A DNA stretch of 60,000 nt from positions 458,876 through 518,875 of the forward strand of contig NMRA01000002.1 of the NCBI GenBank assembly GCA_002633005.1. The letters run 5' to 3'. A model generated the notes under the pieces. It did no database searches. It had not been told where the DNA came from and saw only the letters and a program-made list of their open reading frames with translations. This document shows positions 1 to 14,034 of the stretch, piece by piece. Position 1 is the stretch's first letter; every line of letters starts with the position of its first letter. The position numbers were made by a program, and so were the translations under genes. The DNA is from Phoronis australis (lineage: Eukaryota; Phoronida; Phoronidae).

Positions 1-2149
1 TAAAAAATCAGAGAGTGGGAGCTAAGTCGAGCATGAGCACTCAAAAACAATTTTTAAAAGTCGTGGTACGGCAGAAGCATACCCGAATGCCCAAGGCAGC
101 TATATTGACTGCAGGCACCACATGCAGGAGTGAAATGAAATATCGACGGATCGTAGACAACAAGTCAGTGGCATATATATCGTCTAGAATCGAGTGATTA
201 TGCACAGAAGTGCAGTAGGGTAAAACAGCCTTTTACGCAGCACACTTTCCCAGGCAAACATTCCACACGTAACAAGTTGGCAATGCGCTGCTGACGCGAA
301 TGCTTCTACCGACAATTTATTAAAATATACAATACATTTCATATATCCTTCAGTGAACAGCAAGTATGCGAATTTTCCTATCCTAATAAGGCACGGTTCT
401 GCTAAAAATGACAGATCAGTACACAAAGGTGAGCTGCATACTTTAGGGGAGCTAAAATTTTGATGAGACTGGTGTTTACAAAGACACGTGACTGGGCATT
501 TTTAAGGTCTCGGTCTTATAAATTCTGGATGAGCGACTAGCATAGCATGGGTATTAACCCAGGCGGGTACAGCATATACACAGAGGCAGTTTCTTGGAAC
601 TAGGGAGTGCTTTGGCCAATACCCAGGACTCACTAACTATGTGAAATCTCACCACATTAAGACACATGTTAATTTTTTCTCATTTTTAATGCACCATCCA
701 AGTAATAGCAAAATGCTATTCCTTGCTCAAATTTTGTATGATGGTTATCATCTTAATGGTATTTTGAAATTTTGAGGTATTCATAACAACGTTTGAGGAA
801 TAAACAAAACAAGAGCAATGCGGAACGTTGATATGCACCCACTAGGTGCATTCCATATGGCGCAGATACAAGGGATGATTAGTATTTTAAACATTCTCTC
901 TAAAGGGAGAAATGCTAGAAAACTTATAATAGCCTCTAAGAGGTCCATAGCAAGTCAGCAATGCTCTCCTCAATAGGAGCACATGTGACAAGCCTGTAAA
1001 AAATGAAAAATGACACTGGAAACAAACTTCCAGTTTACTCATGACAAAAAATCATTTGCGTCGGAGTAAGTTAGCACATGCCATATTTACAAGATTTACA
1101 TTTTTGAACAAGATTGTTTTCATAGTTGTCATATGAAACACATATTTGGGATATGTGACCCATCTAAAGTGAAAACAGAAGCAGAACAAAACAGACACCA
1201 AAACAATGGTTTTCTAAGCTGGCACAGAATATTGCTCTAAAGGCTGGATGACTTAAGGTTATGGGTACGTCGTATCTACTAGGCTATGTATTTAGCAGAA
1301 TATTTACAAAACTGCAGATTTAAATCAGTGAAAGTATAATAATTTCTGAATGTAGAAAGCATGTAAATTTCAATTTTTCACTTTTTACCCAACAAATTGG
1401 GCCACGTGACAATGTATTTTAGTAACATTTACCAAAAAGAAAGGTTCTTAAACAGCAAAACAACATTATTAATAGCACAACCAAATTTTGTTAGACACAA
1501 ATGCTCACGATGAAATCTCAAAACATGGTTCATTTTGTTTTGACTCATTTTAAGCAACTAAATCATAAAAGTCACACCTTTGATAACCCCTCACCCAAAA
1601 GTAAAACAACCTGAATACAATTCCCAACCCCTTTTTGGAGAACAGGGTCAACGCAAGGTATCTGAAAGTTTCATATGAATCCCAAATGCACCATTCCTGA
1701 GTTATGTCCTGAATTTTGTGAAATGTGGACATTTTTCAAGGATCCTTCGTAACCTAAAGCAGCTATACACCATGTTCCAGAGCTAAAAGAACACTTCGCA
1801 TTTTTACTCTTCCAAAATGACGTTATTACTGCCTTCTTGTCATATGTCAGAATTGAAATAGATTTCAATAAAACGCCAGGTCAATCCTGTCAACACATCA
1901 GCATCTCTTGTCCGAGCTGAAACGTTAACAGTGACCTCAAATTTTAGTAGCTCGATCAGAAGACATAACCAACGTAGTCACATCTTCTAGAGCCCAGATA
2001 TCGCTTCTAAACTGAGTAAAGAACAATTTGAGATCAATTTTATTACCATACGTGACCTGATTAAAATCTTGTTTTTTTTTTTAACAGAAAGCACATTTTA
2101 ATGCTGCTGTAAGTATTTCCCATGTTTTACTGACAGACATGTAGTCGTA
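1..2149. other. Intergenic, no gene recognised
   Basis: AT-rich with only short open frames and no splice-linked homology. About 1640-1840 carries, in reverse orientation, a relative of a repeat found again near 52.7 kb and 38.8 kb. Confidence 0.5.
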
Positions 2150-5100
2150 CGGTAAAGTCGCGTGATTTTCGGACGGCCCGCCATTTTCGACCAAGAATAA
2201 ATATTTCCGAAATGAGTTTTTCATAGTCCACGAAATTCGTACAAGGTCCAAAAACTGTTTTTTAATGATCTTCGAACTTCGGACAATGTCATAAACGTCG
2301 GATTTTTGCCCCGCGACTTTCGGACAAGGAAAATTTTAGAAACGCTAATTTGGGATCGACGCAACTCCCGTGTCACTAAAGCGTTCAACGGATGATTACT
2401 ACTCTATAAGGCTTGAATCTGAGAATTGGTGTAACGGGCTTTTTAATTTTTACCTTGTCTTGACGATGTCATGACCGTTACTCGATTGTCTTGCGTTTAG
2501 CTTGTGTTTGGCGCTTTAGCTATGGAAAGAGTCACCGAGTCCCGCATGACGAAAATTTCTGATGAAAATACAAATGGGAAATACACCGAAGGCTGCAGTT
2601 TTTCGTTGTAGCGTAACATGTGCTCTGGTTTAATTAGACCGTGTTGTTCGACTTCGGACTGTGACATTGAACTTGCACGCCTGACATCAACTTGCGTGTT
2701 TACGAAACGTTTTTATTTTTAAAACGTCCTGGCCTTTGCAAATGCCCTTGTTAGTGGCTAAAATCTCCGGCGACGTGTCCCGATTTTATTCTTGACGTGA
2801 TGAGAAATATTTTTTGTTTAGGCCCCCATTCACAATAGGCCACAGCTAAGTCTGTCCGTAGGATATCGCGCGTTCAAAGTAGTGTAGATAGTGAACAGCA
2901 GCAGCCGAATGAGACGGAGCCAAAGTAAAGCTGGTTAAAAATCAAACATAGTGCAAGGCCCAGCACTCAGAAAGGGGCGCGGCGCACACGCAATTGTTAC
3001 AGAGACATTGCATCCCTGTCCTATGTTGTGTAAGTGCCGGTGTGCTATAACACATATCAAAAACTAATGTACATCCACGTAACCACGTTTCATTACCCTT
3101 ACAAATTGTCTGTTGCTCTCTGATAAGCATCGCAGATGCAAGAATCTCGCTAAAGAAGATAGTGTGATCGTGTGCTTCGTTTGCAATGCCTCACCAAACG
3201 TCTCGACGTCTTCAGTCTAGCGTGTTCGTGAGATTCTCACCCTTGCGCCCCTGGTCGCAGACTAGGGTAGAGTTCAGTAGCTGTCTTGGGAAATACAAAA
3301 ATCTAGCCAAAATCACGCTTTCAATTCAAAAACACAATACATCAGGTAATTTCATGAATTCTTGCTTTTTAGCGAAGTTCTAGCGTTACGAGCTTTACCC
3401 CAGATGTAAACCTAAAAAAGATTTAACTTGCGGCGACCCAATTTTGCTTGCTCATCCACTGGTCTGTGTACTTGTGGTCTTGTTAATTCACACCCTGTAC
3501 CGTCTGAGGTACAACACCCTGAACTCCATGGTGTCCCGAGATTAAGATGAATCCCGACAAGGACACCGGGACCCTGTGGCACTCTCTGTCTGCGGCGGCT
3601 AAGAAAATCCTCCACCAATCATTTCGAAAAATGACAAGTCAGTTGAATCAGATTTGGTAGTCGTTGCTTCTTGTGGTCCTAGGGGTAGGCTAACAAGAAT
3701 ACAGGACCTGGAGTCCGATGCAACGGGCTTGGAACCTGATAAGTGTTTCCGACCCGGAGTTCGATATCTACTTTCCACAGGACCTTGCCTTCTTGTCCAT
3801 GTTACCGCCTTCAGTTGATAGTTTTGAGACAAAAAAGAAACGTGATCTTAAACTACAGACCATGTTTTTTGTATTACTTAATATAGTTTTAGAGGCATTT
3901 CAGCTGTAAGTGTGTTTAATTGTGTTGACTGTTACATTGCTAATTATTATTGTTCTATTTTTACCCGAGGTGATGCCTTACTTGCAGCAAGGGTAAATAA
4001 TTTTGGGAAGTATTACCAGCGATTTCCGTATATAAGTTGGGGAAACCAAACGTCTTATGTAAAAATACACCAGGGCCTATACTCAGCAATGCCGAATACA
4101 CGAACACAGTATAAATACTGTAGCTCACCCTAATTATATCCTAGTGGGAATAGCATTATTTTTAGATTTCAAGCATGCATTTTTATTCTCAGATATGCAT
4201 CCCAGGTATATTTTAGGGAAAAATTTAAGATACGCAAATTGGCCATATATTCTCCTGGACTTATATACGGAAATCTACGGTGGATCTTCTTAAACCTGTC
4301 AACCATGAAAATTTCATTGAGACAGTTTTGTTCTACTAACATGTTCAACTAACATTCCGTTCATGCAAGTCGGTCAGTACGTTCGCATTTAAGGCGTTAT
4401 TGCAACAGGTAAGTGTTGTTTTGATTTTTGTTTGGTGTTTCCATATTTTATTTTGTTATGTATTCCTGTCTTCAGATAGTCACTGTTATTCTTCAACAAC
4501 ATTTCTGTACTTATAATGAGACTTCAGTAAACTCGCGACTGTTCATACTTTAAATGTTAGCAGAAGTGTGTAATGTCCATCAGCAGAGACCTGTGGGAAG
4601 AACTATTTTCCGTAACTGTAGCAAATATATGACGAAATGAAATGAAAACGGTCGACATAGATGAATTGTAATTGGTTAAATATACATTAAGAAAGAAAAT
4701 TAAGTATATAAATAGTAGAATGGTACTTGAATTGCCTGGTTTACGTCCTTCATGAGTTCACCTGTCCCAAATTGAGTGCTTTCGTTTTTCTTTTCAGGTC
4801 GTCACTAGTCGATTCTTCTAACAGTCGTGATCTGCCCAGTATCCTATTGTATCAACGTGCGCAACAACGGTCTTGGCAGGGGGTTGCACCTAGTAGACTC
4901 CCTTAGAATTAGTGGCGCAAAATCGACATTGGTGTGCAACAGGAGGCCGAGGGGGGGGGGGCGGCGTAAATTAGTAGTGACTGACGGAGACTGAGCTGCG
5001 CGAAATTGGTGACGACCGTGGACGGCGCTAAACTGGTGACGACCAGAAGAAACGGCCCTGTTATCTTCCACGCAGATTACCAGAAAATGTTAACGATTAT

Positions 5101-6476
5101 CAGTTTCATTTCATCCACAAAAAGATTTCACAAGTCAGAGTTTTCACTGTGGTTAAAAACGTAAGCGAACCCAGATGTGTTAGGTCACCTCAGTTGCATG
5201 AAGACGCGCCAGTGTATCACTGAGTTAACATCGGGCGTTTCAAAGGCTGTGGATGAGAAAGGTTTTAATTGTAAAAAAAAACGGTTGGGTGAATTTGATG
5301 TTGGTAGCATTTGAAATTGCATTTGCTTTCTAGACAACGCCCTTATATATACAATATGTTAGTTAATCGTGTCTTCAGCCGCGCAGCACTGTACTAGTCG
5401 ACGCATTCCCATCGTTTGCAGTAGGCTTAAACAATCATGTAGAACGACAGCGCTTCTTCAACAATTCAGACGACTACCAGGACGACAAATGGGGATCACG
5501 AGTAGATGAGAAACTACTCGTTTTATTATCATGATTGTCTTTGTTATCTATTTTGGGTAATTGTTCAATCGAAGTTTTCATGTTGAAACTGAGCTTTCAG
5601 TTAATATGGAAATAAATGTGTCAGAGTTAACTTGCGTTTCGGTTTGCAACCAGCAGACAATGCATGGATACGTTTAACAAACATAAACATATGCTATGTT
5701 CTTGTCATTGTTCGTCACTTTCTTCACTGAACTCGTTCCCACATCCATTACTGTTACGTTTAATGCAAAATTCGTTAAAATTGAGAAAGCGCATGTTTTG
5801 ATGGTCGGGAACCCTCTTTGTGCGCCGAATACGCAAGTCCAGCTTTTTATTGGGAAACCATGCGTTGACAGCGCAAACTCGACATTTTTTATTGAGAAAA
5901 CGCATTTTTACAAAAGAGAATCGGTTGTCTGTAACGTTTCATGTGCGTCAACAACGCAAACCAGACCCACTCATTGAAAAGCCCATATTTGTCACCAGGA
6001 AGACTCTTCACAACGCAGCCCGGCCGATATTTCAAGTGAGATAGCGCAGTTTTGAAAAGATTCCGTCTCTTGCCGAGAACGGTTTTTGAGCATCGGCAAT
6101 GCAAGCCGAATATTTCATATTGAGAAAGCACATCTTTGAAAAGAAGAACCAACACTTGTTGGGAACGGTCTTTGTGCGTCGACGACGCACATTTCTTATT
6201 GGGAAAGCCAGATTTTCAAAAATTAATCGCTCAGACCATTTGAGTCTCATTTACCTGCAATTATACTGCTATCAAATGACCGAGCCAGCATTGTTGATAC
6301 TACGACCGCTCATCGAAATAATGTACACCCACGAAATTCGGACACTAGCGGAAACCCAAATTTGGAGGTCCGCCACATTCGGACACCACAAAATGATATT
6401 TCGCGAGATTCGTCCAAGAATGAATTTTTTCTATTGGAATTAATTTTAAGTGTCCGAAAATCACGCGACTTTACCG
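2150..6476. mobile_element. 4.33 kb DNA-transposon-like element with perfect terminal inverted repeats
   Basis: The left end starts CGGTAAAGTCGCGTGATTTT (2150) and runs 25 bp to 2174. Its exact reverse complement ends the element at 6452-6476. Both ends are flanked by TA, fitting a TA target duplication of the Tc1/mariner/pogo type, although GTA...TAC symmetry leaves the boundary ambiguous by 1-3 bp. Subterminal zones at both ends repeat a TTCGGAC/GTCCGAA-type word many times. The interior has no open frame above about 115 codons and no transposase I recognise, so it looks non-autonomous. It contains an ~80-bp degenerate tandem array near the right end and a G-run next to GTGACGACC repeats at 4910-5050. 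Superfamily unassigned. Confidence 0.75.
5775..6225. repeat. Degenerate ~80-bp tandem repeat inside the 4.3 kb element
   Basis: About six diverged units, each starting with a form of ATTGAGAAAGCGCAT (near 5780, 5848, 5891, 5973, 6036, 6119 and a partial at 6198). Many contain a TGTGCGTCGACGACGCA-like palindrome in the middle. Short open frames on both strands here are products of the repeat, not genes. Confidence 0.65.
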
Positions 6477-9400
6477 TACATAAACCAAGTTCAGTCAGGT
6501 ATAATTTTCTTGTGTTCCATTCTGTCAATTGAATTCCATTTTCACCACATGGTGTGTTAAACTGTAGAACAATTGCAAAGGCCCAACTTCAGTAATTTAC
6601 TGACTCCAGCAAGTCTGCAACAGGAAACTTTGAAAAATTATATCTTAACAACCTCAGATAAAAAAATGCCTGGATCGCAAGGGCCACAATGTTGAACAGG
6701 AAATTCTGGGAGAATGTTACTTAAACTAACCAGTGGTTACAGAGATGCCATTATCAAGTAACCCAAAATCTACAATAGAAAACTTTAGAAAACAATCATG
6801 GTATACCACCTAAATAAACTATAGTAACTGCTGGCTCAAGAGATCACACAGGACGTAATCTAAAACAAAGAAATTAGGAAAATTTCTACTTAATTTAAAC
6901 TATTAAATTCATAGGAGCTTTAATCTATAATAGAAAAGTTGAAATACTAAACTACATAAACCGCTGGCTACAGAAATGCCTAGATCACATGAGGGTCAAT
7001 CCACACACAACAGGAAAGTTTGGAAAATTGTACCCAAAGTAACCACTAGTCCAATTAGAACTTAACATGTGTTTCAATTTGATAACTCAGTAGAGGTCTC
7101 AACCTGCCACTGGCTAGTCATTATCTCTAGGGAAGAACAGGCCAAAGAAACAATTCAGAGGACTGACCCACAAATACCGAGGACGGCCCTTTTAGTTAGG
7201 AGCTGAATATGCACACATGAGCAATGTAGGCCAGACAACTAAATCCGATACCACACCAAAAAAATGCAAATTAATCACTACTCTCACATAGGGAATATTC
7301 TCTTCTTTGAAGTAATTCAGAACTCTATTATACAGTCAAGTTAAAATGGTTCCGTTAATGAGACTAGTTGTTATAAGGAATTTTGATTGCTGGGAGGCTA
7401 TCATCCTGAAAAATTGTAGGTATCAATTGCTGATAAGAAGAGTATGAAAACAGATGATCATCTTAGTACTAATCTGCGGTTTCTGAGGAATAGTACAGCT
7501 ATCACATTGGCCAGGTCAGGGAATAGCACATTATCACTTGGCCTTTCTTCCAGATAGCTTAGTGATAAACAGACAGGGAGAAACGTCTATATGGATCAGG
7601 TTCTCCTAGGTTAAAAAGTGCAGATATAACATAGGTAAGAGTCGACATTAGCTTTGTGCAAGCAATCACTGTCCTACCATGTAGAAAAAACAGGCGGGGG
7701 AAACACTAGGTGCTTTTAATGGAGTAGCGATCCGGTTCCATTGAATCTTTAATTGAGAAAAAACTAAGATGCAACAGACACATTTCAAAATGTACTCAGT
7801 AGGAATCCGATTAAATCCTATAAACCGTACAAGTCACATGTCAACAACCGACTACCATATCCCTGGGAACTGAGCTCCACATCCACAGATGGACAGTGTG
7901 ACTCACAAGGGCACAGCGTCAGAACACTCAACATGTGACTGGCAGACCAGACGAACTCCCACCTGATGTGTCAATGAAACAAGTTTTTCCAAATAATGGG
8001 CAAAAATGTCAACCACTATGAAATCTTTTGTCGCTTTCCCATCGGTGGATCTCAGGCCTACTGAAACTCCATCCCAACTCTTCTTACCTTTTCCACTAAC
8101 TCTTCTCCCTAGCAACATCATAGTTACTGCTAATTCTCTGATTTCAACACTAGATGGCGCAGTTAATTTGCAATCTCCTCCAACAATCAAGCTGCATGTG
8201 GAGCTGCATGTGGCAGCCACTAATAATTACTCCATCAGAGTGGAGTAAACAACTCCCATTGTAGGGTAGATGCACAACTTTGCAGTTTAATTCACCTTTT
8301 TGAAAGGGATACAATGGCTGTTTAAGTCCAGCTGTTAGGCTTGCCTACAGACAGAAGCTTCACAAAACAAAGGAATTAGCATGTTGACTGGAAAAGTGAC
8401 ATTAAACAAAAGTTAGTCCATTTTAGGACAGAGACAAAACATCAACATATTTCAAAATCCTTGTCTAGGTTTAACAAATTTCAGTTGGCACACAGTCATC
8501 GGAAGGTTATGAGACTTGTTGCTACAAAGCCTGATGGCCTCTACTGTACCCTAGTAATTAAAGAACCATAAAACCAACTTCACTAATAAACGCAAAGAAC
8601 ATAAAAAGCAACACACTGGTTTATTAAGGATCTCAAAAAGGCCACCCAAAATAGACTCCCAAATTGAGTGATTTCACCTACGGGGCAGCTGGAGTTAAGA
8701 GACACCAATGCTCGCTTGTATACTTCACTTCGGTATGAACAGGATATCCCAGCTAATTTGCTCAAGTTTGTGGGTGTCTAGTTGAATGCCTTGGACGCCC
8801 ACTGGATGAAGGCCCCTGCATTTCCTCTACACTTTAAGCATGGAAATTATAAAATAACCTCAATTTTCACTGTCAAACATGGCCACAAAACTTTCAGTTG
8901 GCAAAAAGAATCGAAAAAATAACACAACTTCAAATCAGTAGAAGGGCAGGTATGTTCTTTCAAAAAAGAAAGACAGGTGTCATTGGACCTACTTAAAATA
9001 TTTTGATCTCAAGAGTCTATGCATAAAAAATTTATACCCAAATTGTTCCATTTTAGATTTCTAAGACTCATGCTGAACAATTTTCATGGATTCTACTGCC
9101 TTGTTCTGTTTGGAAGGTCAAGTTTAACTTTTCTCTCAGCAATAAGGAAGTCAAATGATGGGGAATCAACTGGTCTGGCCACAGAACAGTCATAAGGAAA
9201 TGTTTGTGCTGAAACCAGATAGCTGTGACAACAGTTGTGGATATTCAGCCAGCTACAGCTTGTTGATTACACTGACATGCATTACATTTTCATACCCACA
9301 ACTTAATTTAGTTTCTTGCTAAACTTAACTATTTTATTAACTAAAAAAAAACAACTAAGTCACTGAAACACAACTACAATTATGGTAAAATCTCGTCATT

Positions 9401-12400
9401 TAGGACAAAAATAATTGCCTTTTTCATTTTCCAGGAGCTCTTATCAACATACAGTAGTGAAAGCTCACATTTTGCAAAAACACTGTTTGGTCATAGCAAC
9501 AGTATTCAACATGCTCTCCAACAAAAAAGGTCACCACAGCTTTCACACCATACTGTCAATTTGCACTGCCTTACATTCCCTTCACATGCACAGCTGCCCC
9601 ATTTCAGTTTACAGGAGTCAAGAATGCAGTTTAAATAGCACATTAGTTACACTAGATCAAGACAAGTTCACATCATGCAGTGTTTGCCCAAGGCATAATA
9701 AAACAAAGGTGTTGCACCAGGTTTGAAATGTTTTACACCATATTTGGAAACTTTGAGTCATCTTTGAAGAGCTATTTTTTCTGCATTGTAAGACAAATGA
9801 TTGAAACAGTGTCGGCAAGTGCTACTTATTTCCATCGTTTAGTGCCGTGACATGCTCAGCGAGTGAAAATGACATGTAAGCAAGAGTTGTTTTGGTGAAT
9901 TAGCATGAAGAGAATTAGGTCACAAAAATTATGTCACAAAAATAGGTCACCAAAAACATGACACACAATCAGCACTATTTTTGGATTTTTGCTCATGGAG
10001 AAACATGCATAATCATTACACTACATGCATGAAAACAAAACTAGATTGCTTGTCCTATTGATAACAAGTTAGAAATAAATACACGATGTACCATAGGCTT
10101 ATAATAATCCCCAGAATACACCTACGTATATCTCTGTCTATTACCACACAGCCTTTCTTTCTAAATTATCATGGATGAAACAATGATGACTAAATGAGGT
10201 CAACAGATTTTGCTTTCCAACAGAAGTTGTCTCGTTGTAGACATCCTCCTGGCAAGCACCTAGAGCACATTCCTGGACACAAAACTCCAACAAGTCAATA
10301 ACACAGCGTTGTCAAAAATTTCTGTGCAACACCGTATAAGAGAAAAAGATTTAAAAGTAGACAGAGATTCTTAATTTTCGGTAAAGCAGAATAGCTAACC
10401 CAAAAAAGGCTCGAGATTCATTTCTCCACGACCTTTATTACCAGGATAATTAGTGACACCAAACTATGGACGCAAATTTATTATTTCCTAAGTCATGTCA
10501 GTGGGTCTACTGTCCCATTTATAGGTCACTAGTTAACAAGGAACAACTCACACAGAACAAGATGGTGCAAGTATGTGTGTGAGCAGAACAGACACTGACT
10601 CCATGGCAGAAAAGATCGCCTCAGCAGCGCTTGTACAATGACATAATAAGTCTGATCATTTTCGCACCATATCTACGAATAGCCAGTATGTTCAAATGCC
10701 GGAGTTTGTGAACAACAGAGTGATAGGGACCCTGAACGCAATTTACTCACACTCCTGAATCTGAACTTAAGCCAAATGCCGTTGATGTGACTTCCAACCA
10801 TTGTAACTGCACTACGCGATCATTTTTGCGTATGTTTTCGCGTCGTCTTGATGCCAAAACGTACATAACAGCTGGAATTCCACATGATTTTAGGCATTTG
10901 CCGTTGTACACTGAGCATGCACAGACTGGTATTTTACAATTTTACAGTCTGACAGAAGACAGGCCAGCTTGTTCAGTGTTGTGTAACAGTGACTAACAAA
11001 AAGAAACTGACTGATCCTATCTTAGAAAATGAAAACACCTATTTGAGCATGGTGAACCATAACACAAGAAATTCGTAACACACAACTGTACATGATGTCA
11101 TGTACAAACATGTGATAACTGTCTTTTCACACTACCATAATCTCAGAATGGCCACTATCATGGCTTCATATTTCTGTTGTTGCTGTCAACAACAATTTGA
11201 AGTCTACAATCCATGTTTACAAACTCTTCAAACTCTTCAAAACAGCTGTTGATGATTAGATCAAGATATTGTCCAAAAACAATGACCTGTTTGCTGGAAA
11301 CTGCAACAAGTTACAAAACCATGGTAAATAACCTGTGTATTCCATGAAACATGAATCACTGTATAGGACAAATATACACATAAATTATAGAAGCCATAGG
11401 CACCAATAACAAAGTCTCTCATAGAACAGGGAAGTAAACACAAGCTGGGATGTTGCATCATGACCCCAAAGCAACCCTGGCTGAGCTCAACCAAACAATT
11501 ACAGCATTGAAACCACAGTAAAGGTTATATAGGCACTACCCCAGAAAAATGTCCAAATTTGGAGCATGCTCAGAAATGACTGGAAAAAAAACAATGAATG
11601 GAACAAAAAGAAACAAGTTAGAAAAACATCATTTCGAAGTTTCATTTTGATGTTTCATCTTGACCATTTATATATCAAATGAAATTTTGTGAATATTATT
11701 GATGATGATATGAATGTACCTTTTTTGAAAAATTGTCATTAATGAGACTGGGTCCCATTCTACTAACAGATAATCTCAACTCCAGCTTTGTGATGATTCT
11801 GGAAAACCGACTCGATCATCGTTGCATGCCAGTTATACATTTGCTGGCGATACTTCAGTAGTCACCTACAGGGGTCCCATATTAGGCGACAGGGGATGAA
11901 GAATACATCAGTTGTTTGAAGTTCTAAGAAGACAGCCTTGAAGCTGACTGAACGAGGTTAGTGTCTGTATTAGAAATTTACATATTACCGTATACTCTTT
12001 CAACATTATTAGACACCTGTTAAGAATCCTGAACAATCAGTAAATCAATAAATTCTTAAAACTTTCGACATCAATTCCATCCCCAACTCTATACGGTACT
12101 ATAACCTTATCAGAACACAGGAACACACTTTCAACTAAGGTTACTCCTCCCCCCCAAACACAAATCTATCCTGTACTCAGTTTACTCCCAGTGACATAGT
12201 CCATAAACTGAAAAACATTTACATAACCCTATGACCCTCTTCTCCCCACCAACTGGAGCCTGAGGTCATACTGACCCAGTAAAATCAAAACCAGATCAGT
12301 ACTCTCCAGTTAGCTTAATTTCGGACACAACATTGGTAGACAAGTGAAATTATGTTTTTGTTTTCTGCTGAAATGATATGTAGTACCAGACATATGCTTT

Positions 12401-14034
12401 TACCATTTTCAAGTTCTATGGACAAATTTGCCATCTTGTTGCATAATTTAACATAAGGTCTCTGGTCCTGCTCAGGAATGGGGATGGGGGCACCATAAGG
12501 TCTTACAAACATCACGGACCAAGAAAGTGGAACAAAAATTCCCATCTTACTAGTTTTTTAGACAAACCAAGGACGTTCATTCGGAAAATGTAAGTTTAGG
12601 GACCAAACACAAACACATGCTGCCTTCTGTGTGTGTCTTTGGAAGTGACACATATATCCTCAGGTGTGTCATTACTGTAGCTGATGTGCAAATTGAAACC
12701 AAGAGAGTAAATAGGCAACATTGCCAATGAATGACTTGACACCACAGGTAGGAGTTTATTGTTGAATATTTACTTTAGTCATGGCTTTGGTGTACATTTC
12801 CTATGAAACTAGGGAAAGTTTCAGAACTCAACTATGCTTTTCCAAAGTATCTACAGAACAATACAACGACTGCACACAAACAGAGCACCCCAAACTAGCA
12901 CAATGTGACTGTGTTATATCATGTATTAATCCTATGGGGATGATAGCATTTATTCTCTAGTCCAATAGGTCAGTCCCAACAGATATATAGTTGACTTGGT
13001 GATCACTGATCACATAAATGATGCCGATCCCACAACATTTAAGCAGGCAATAATTATGCTATGCCACCCTGAAATAATGAAGACTACAGCATATACCATG
13101 TAGTTAAATGCGTCCAGCTACGGTATATTTTAAAGGTATACCGAAAGCGGGTTTGGGGAGAAAAAAATGGCCATCACCAAACATGCAAGTACGATGAAAA
13201 CAAAATAAAACAGTTTATAAATCCAAAATTAACACCTTTGAGCTTCCCTCTGACAATTCTATAAACACAGAAAACTAAGAATGCGGACTTACTTTATTTC
13301 ATTCACGACTCGATTTTTGTGACACGTGAAAAGTTAATGAAAATAGTACACTCATTACACATATTACCAAAGCTCGATGTTGTAATTTACCAACTATTTA
13401 CCTGCATTGACCGCATCCTCAATAATAGGATCACCTGTTGCAAACTGTTTGTGTAAAAAAACTTTTGTCTGTGATGTTATTAGCATATATATAATACGTT
13501 TTTTTTTAAGGTAGTGAGGTTCAATTTATCATTCTTGCACTAATATAATTTGCGTATTTACTTCTGAATGAAAGCATTGAACCTCAGAATGTCATAACAA
13601 GGGGGAACACCAACTGGTTTCATGCCAACATCCAGACATTTCAATCAAAAAGCCTCAACTTGCCAATGACCCTTTATCACCACTTCAAAACTTGGAAAAT
13701 ACATCATCTATCAAATAGATTATCAATGTTGACGTTGACACCTCTAGATAAAATAAAAATTAGACAAAGGTCTGAAGTTCAAATGAAACTTAGCAAGCTA
13801 AAATGCAGGATAATCAAACTAATGCAAGGGTTGTGTTTGGTTATTGTTTACCGTATGAGCATTCAGTCAAAACCACATATCTCACAGATCACTGGCCGTG
13901 GCAAATTGACAACTGATTTTAAAATGTGTTTTAGGATAGATAGTCTGATTTAGTAATTTACTAACAAAAAGTAACAGTAAAATGCTGGCCAGTCACAAAT
14001 GTTCTTGATTGAATTTGAAGTCAATAGTAAACTG
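6477..14034. other. Intergenic, no gene recognised
   Basis: No coding homology seen over about 7.5 kb. The first part holds a degenerate tandem repeat (6618-7052). A CTCF-like word occurs at about 8144-8161. About 11535-11580 resembles part of the dispersed family seen near 38.76 and 52.75 kb. The rest is AT-rich sequence with short random open frames. Confidence 0.45.
6618..7052. repeat. Degenerate tandem repeat, period about 65-90 bp
   Basis: Five to six units begin with variants of AACAGGAAACTTTGAAAA (about 6618, 6694, 6771, 6861, 6927, 7007). Most carry a later block resembling CTGGCTACAGAAATGCC and GATCACA. Units are strongly diverged, so the array is old. Confidence 0.55.

Noticed and set aside
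3125-3215. Short plus-strand text with CFVC (KEDSVIVCFVCNA) inside the 4.3 kb element
   Set aside because: Looked like a transposase zinc-finger fragment, but it is too short, ends in a stop and has no second Cys/His pair.
6099-6443. 114-codon open frame at the right end of the TIR element
   Set aside because: Runs through the degenerate ~80-bp repeat and subterminal repeats; opposite-strand frames are equally open; no family match.
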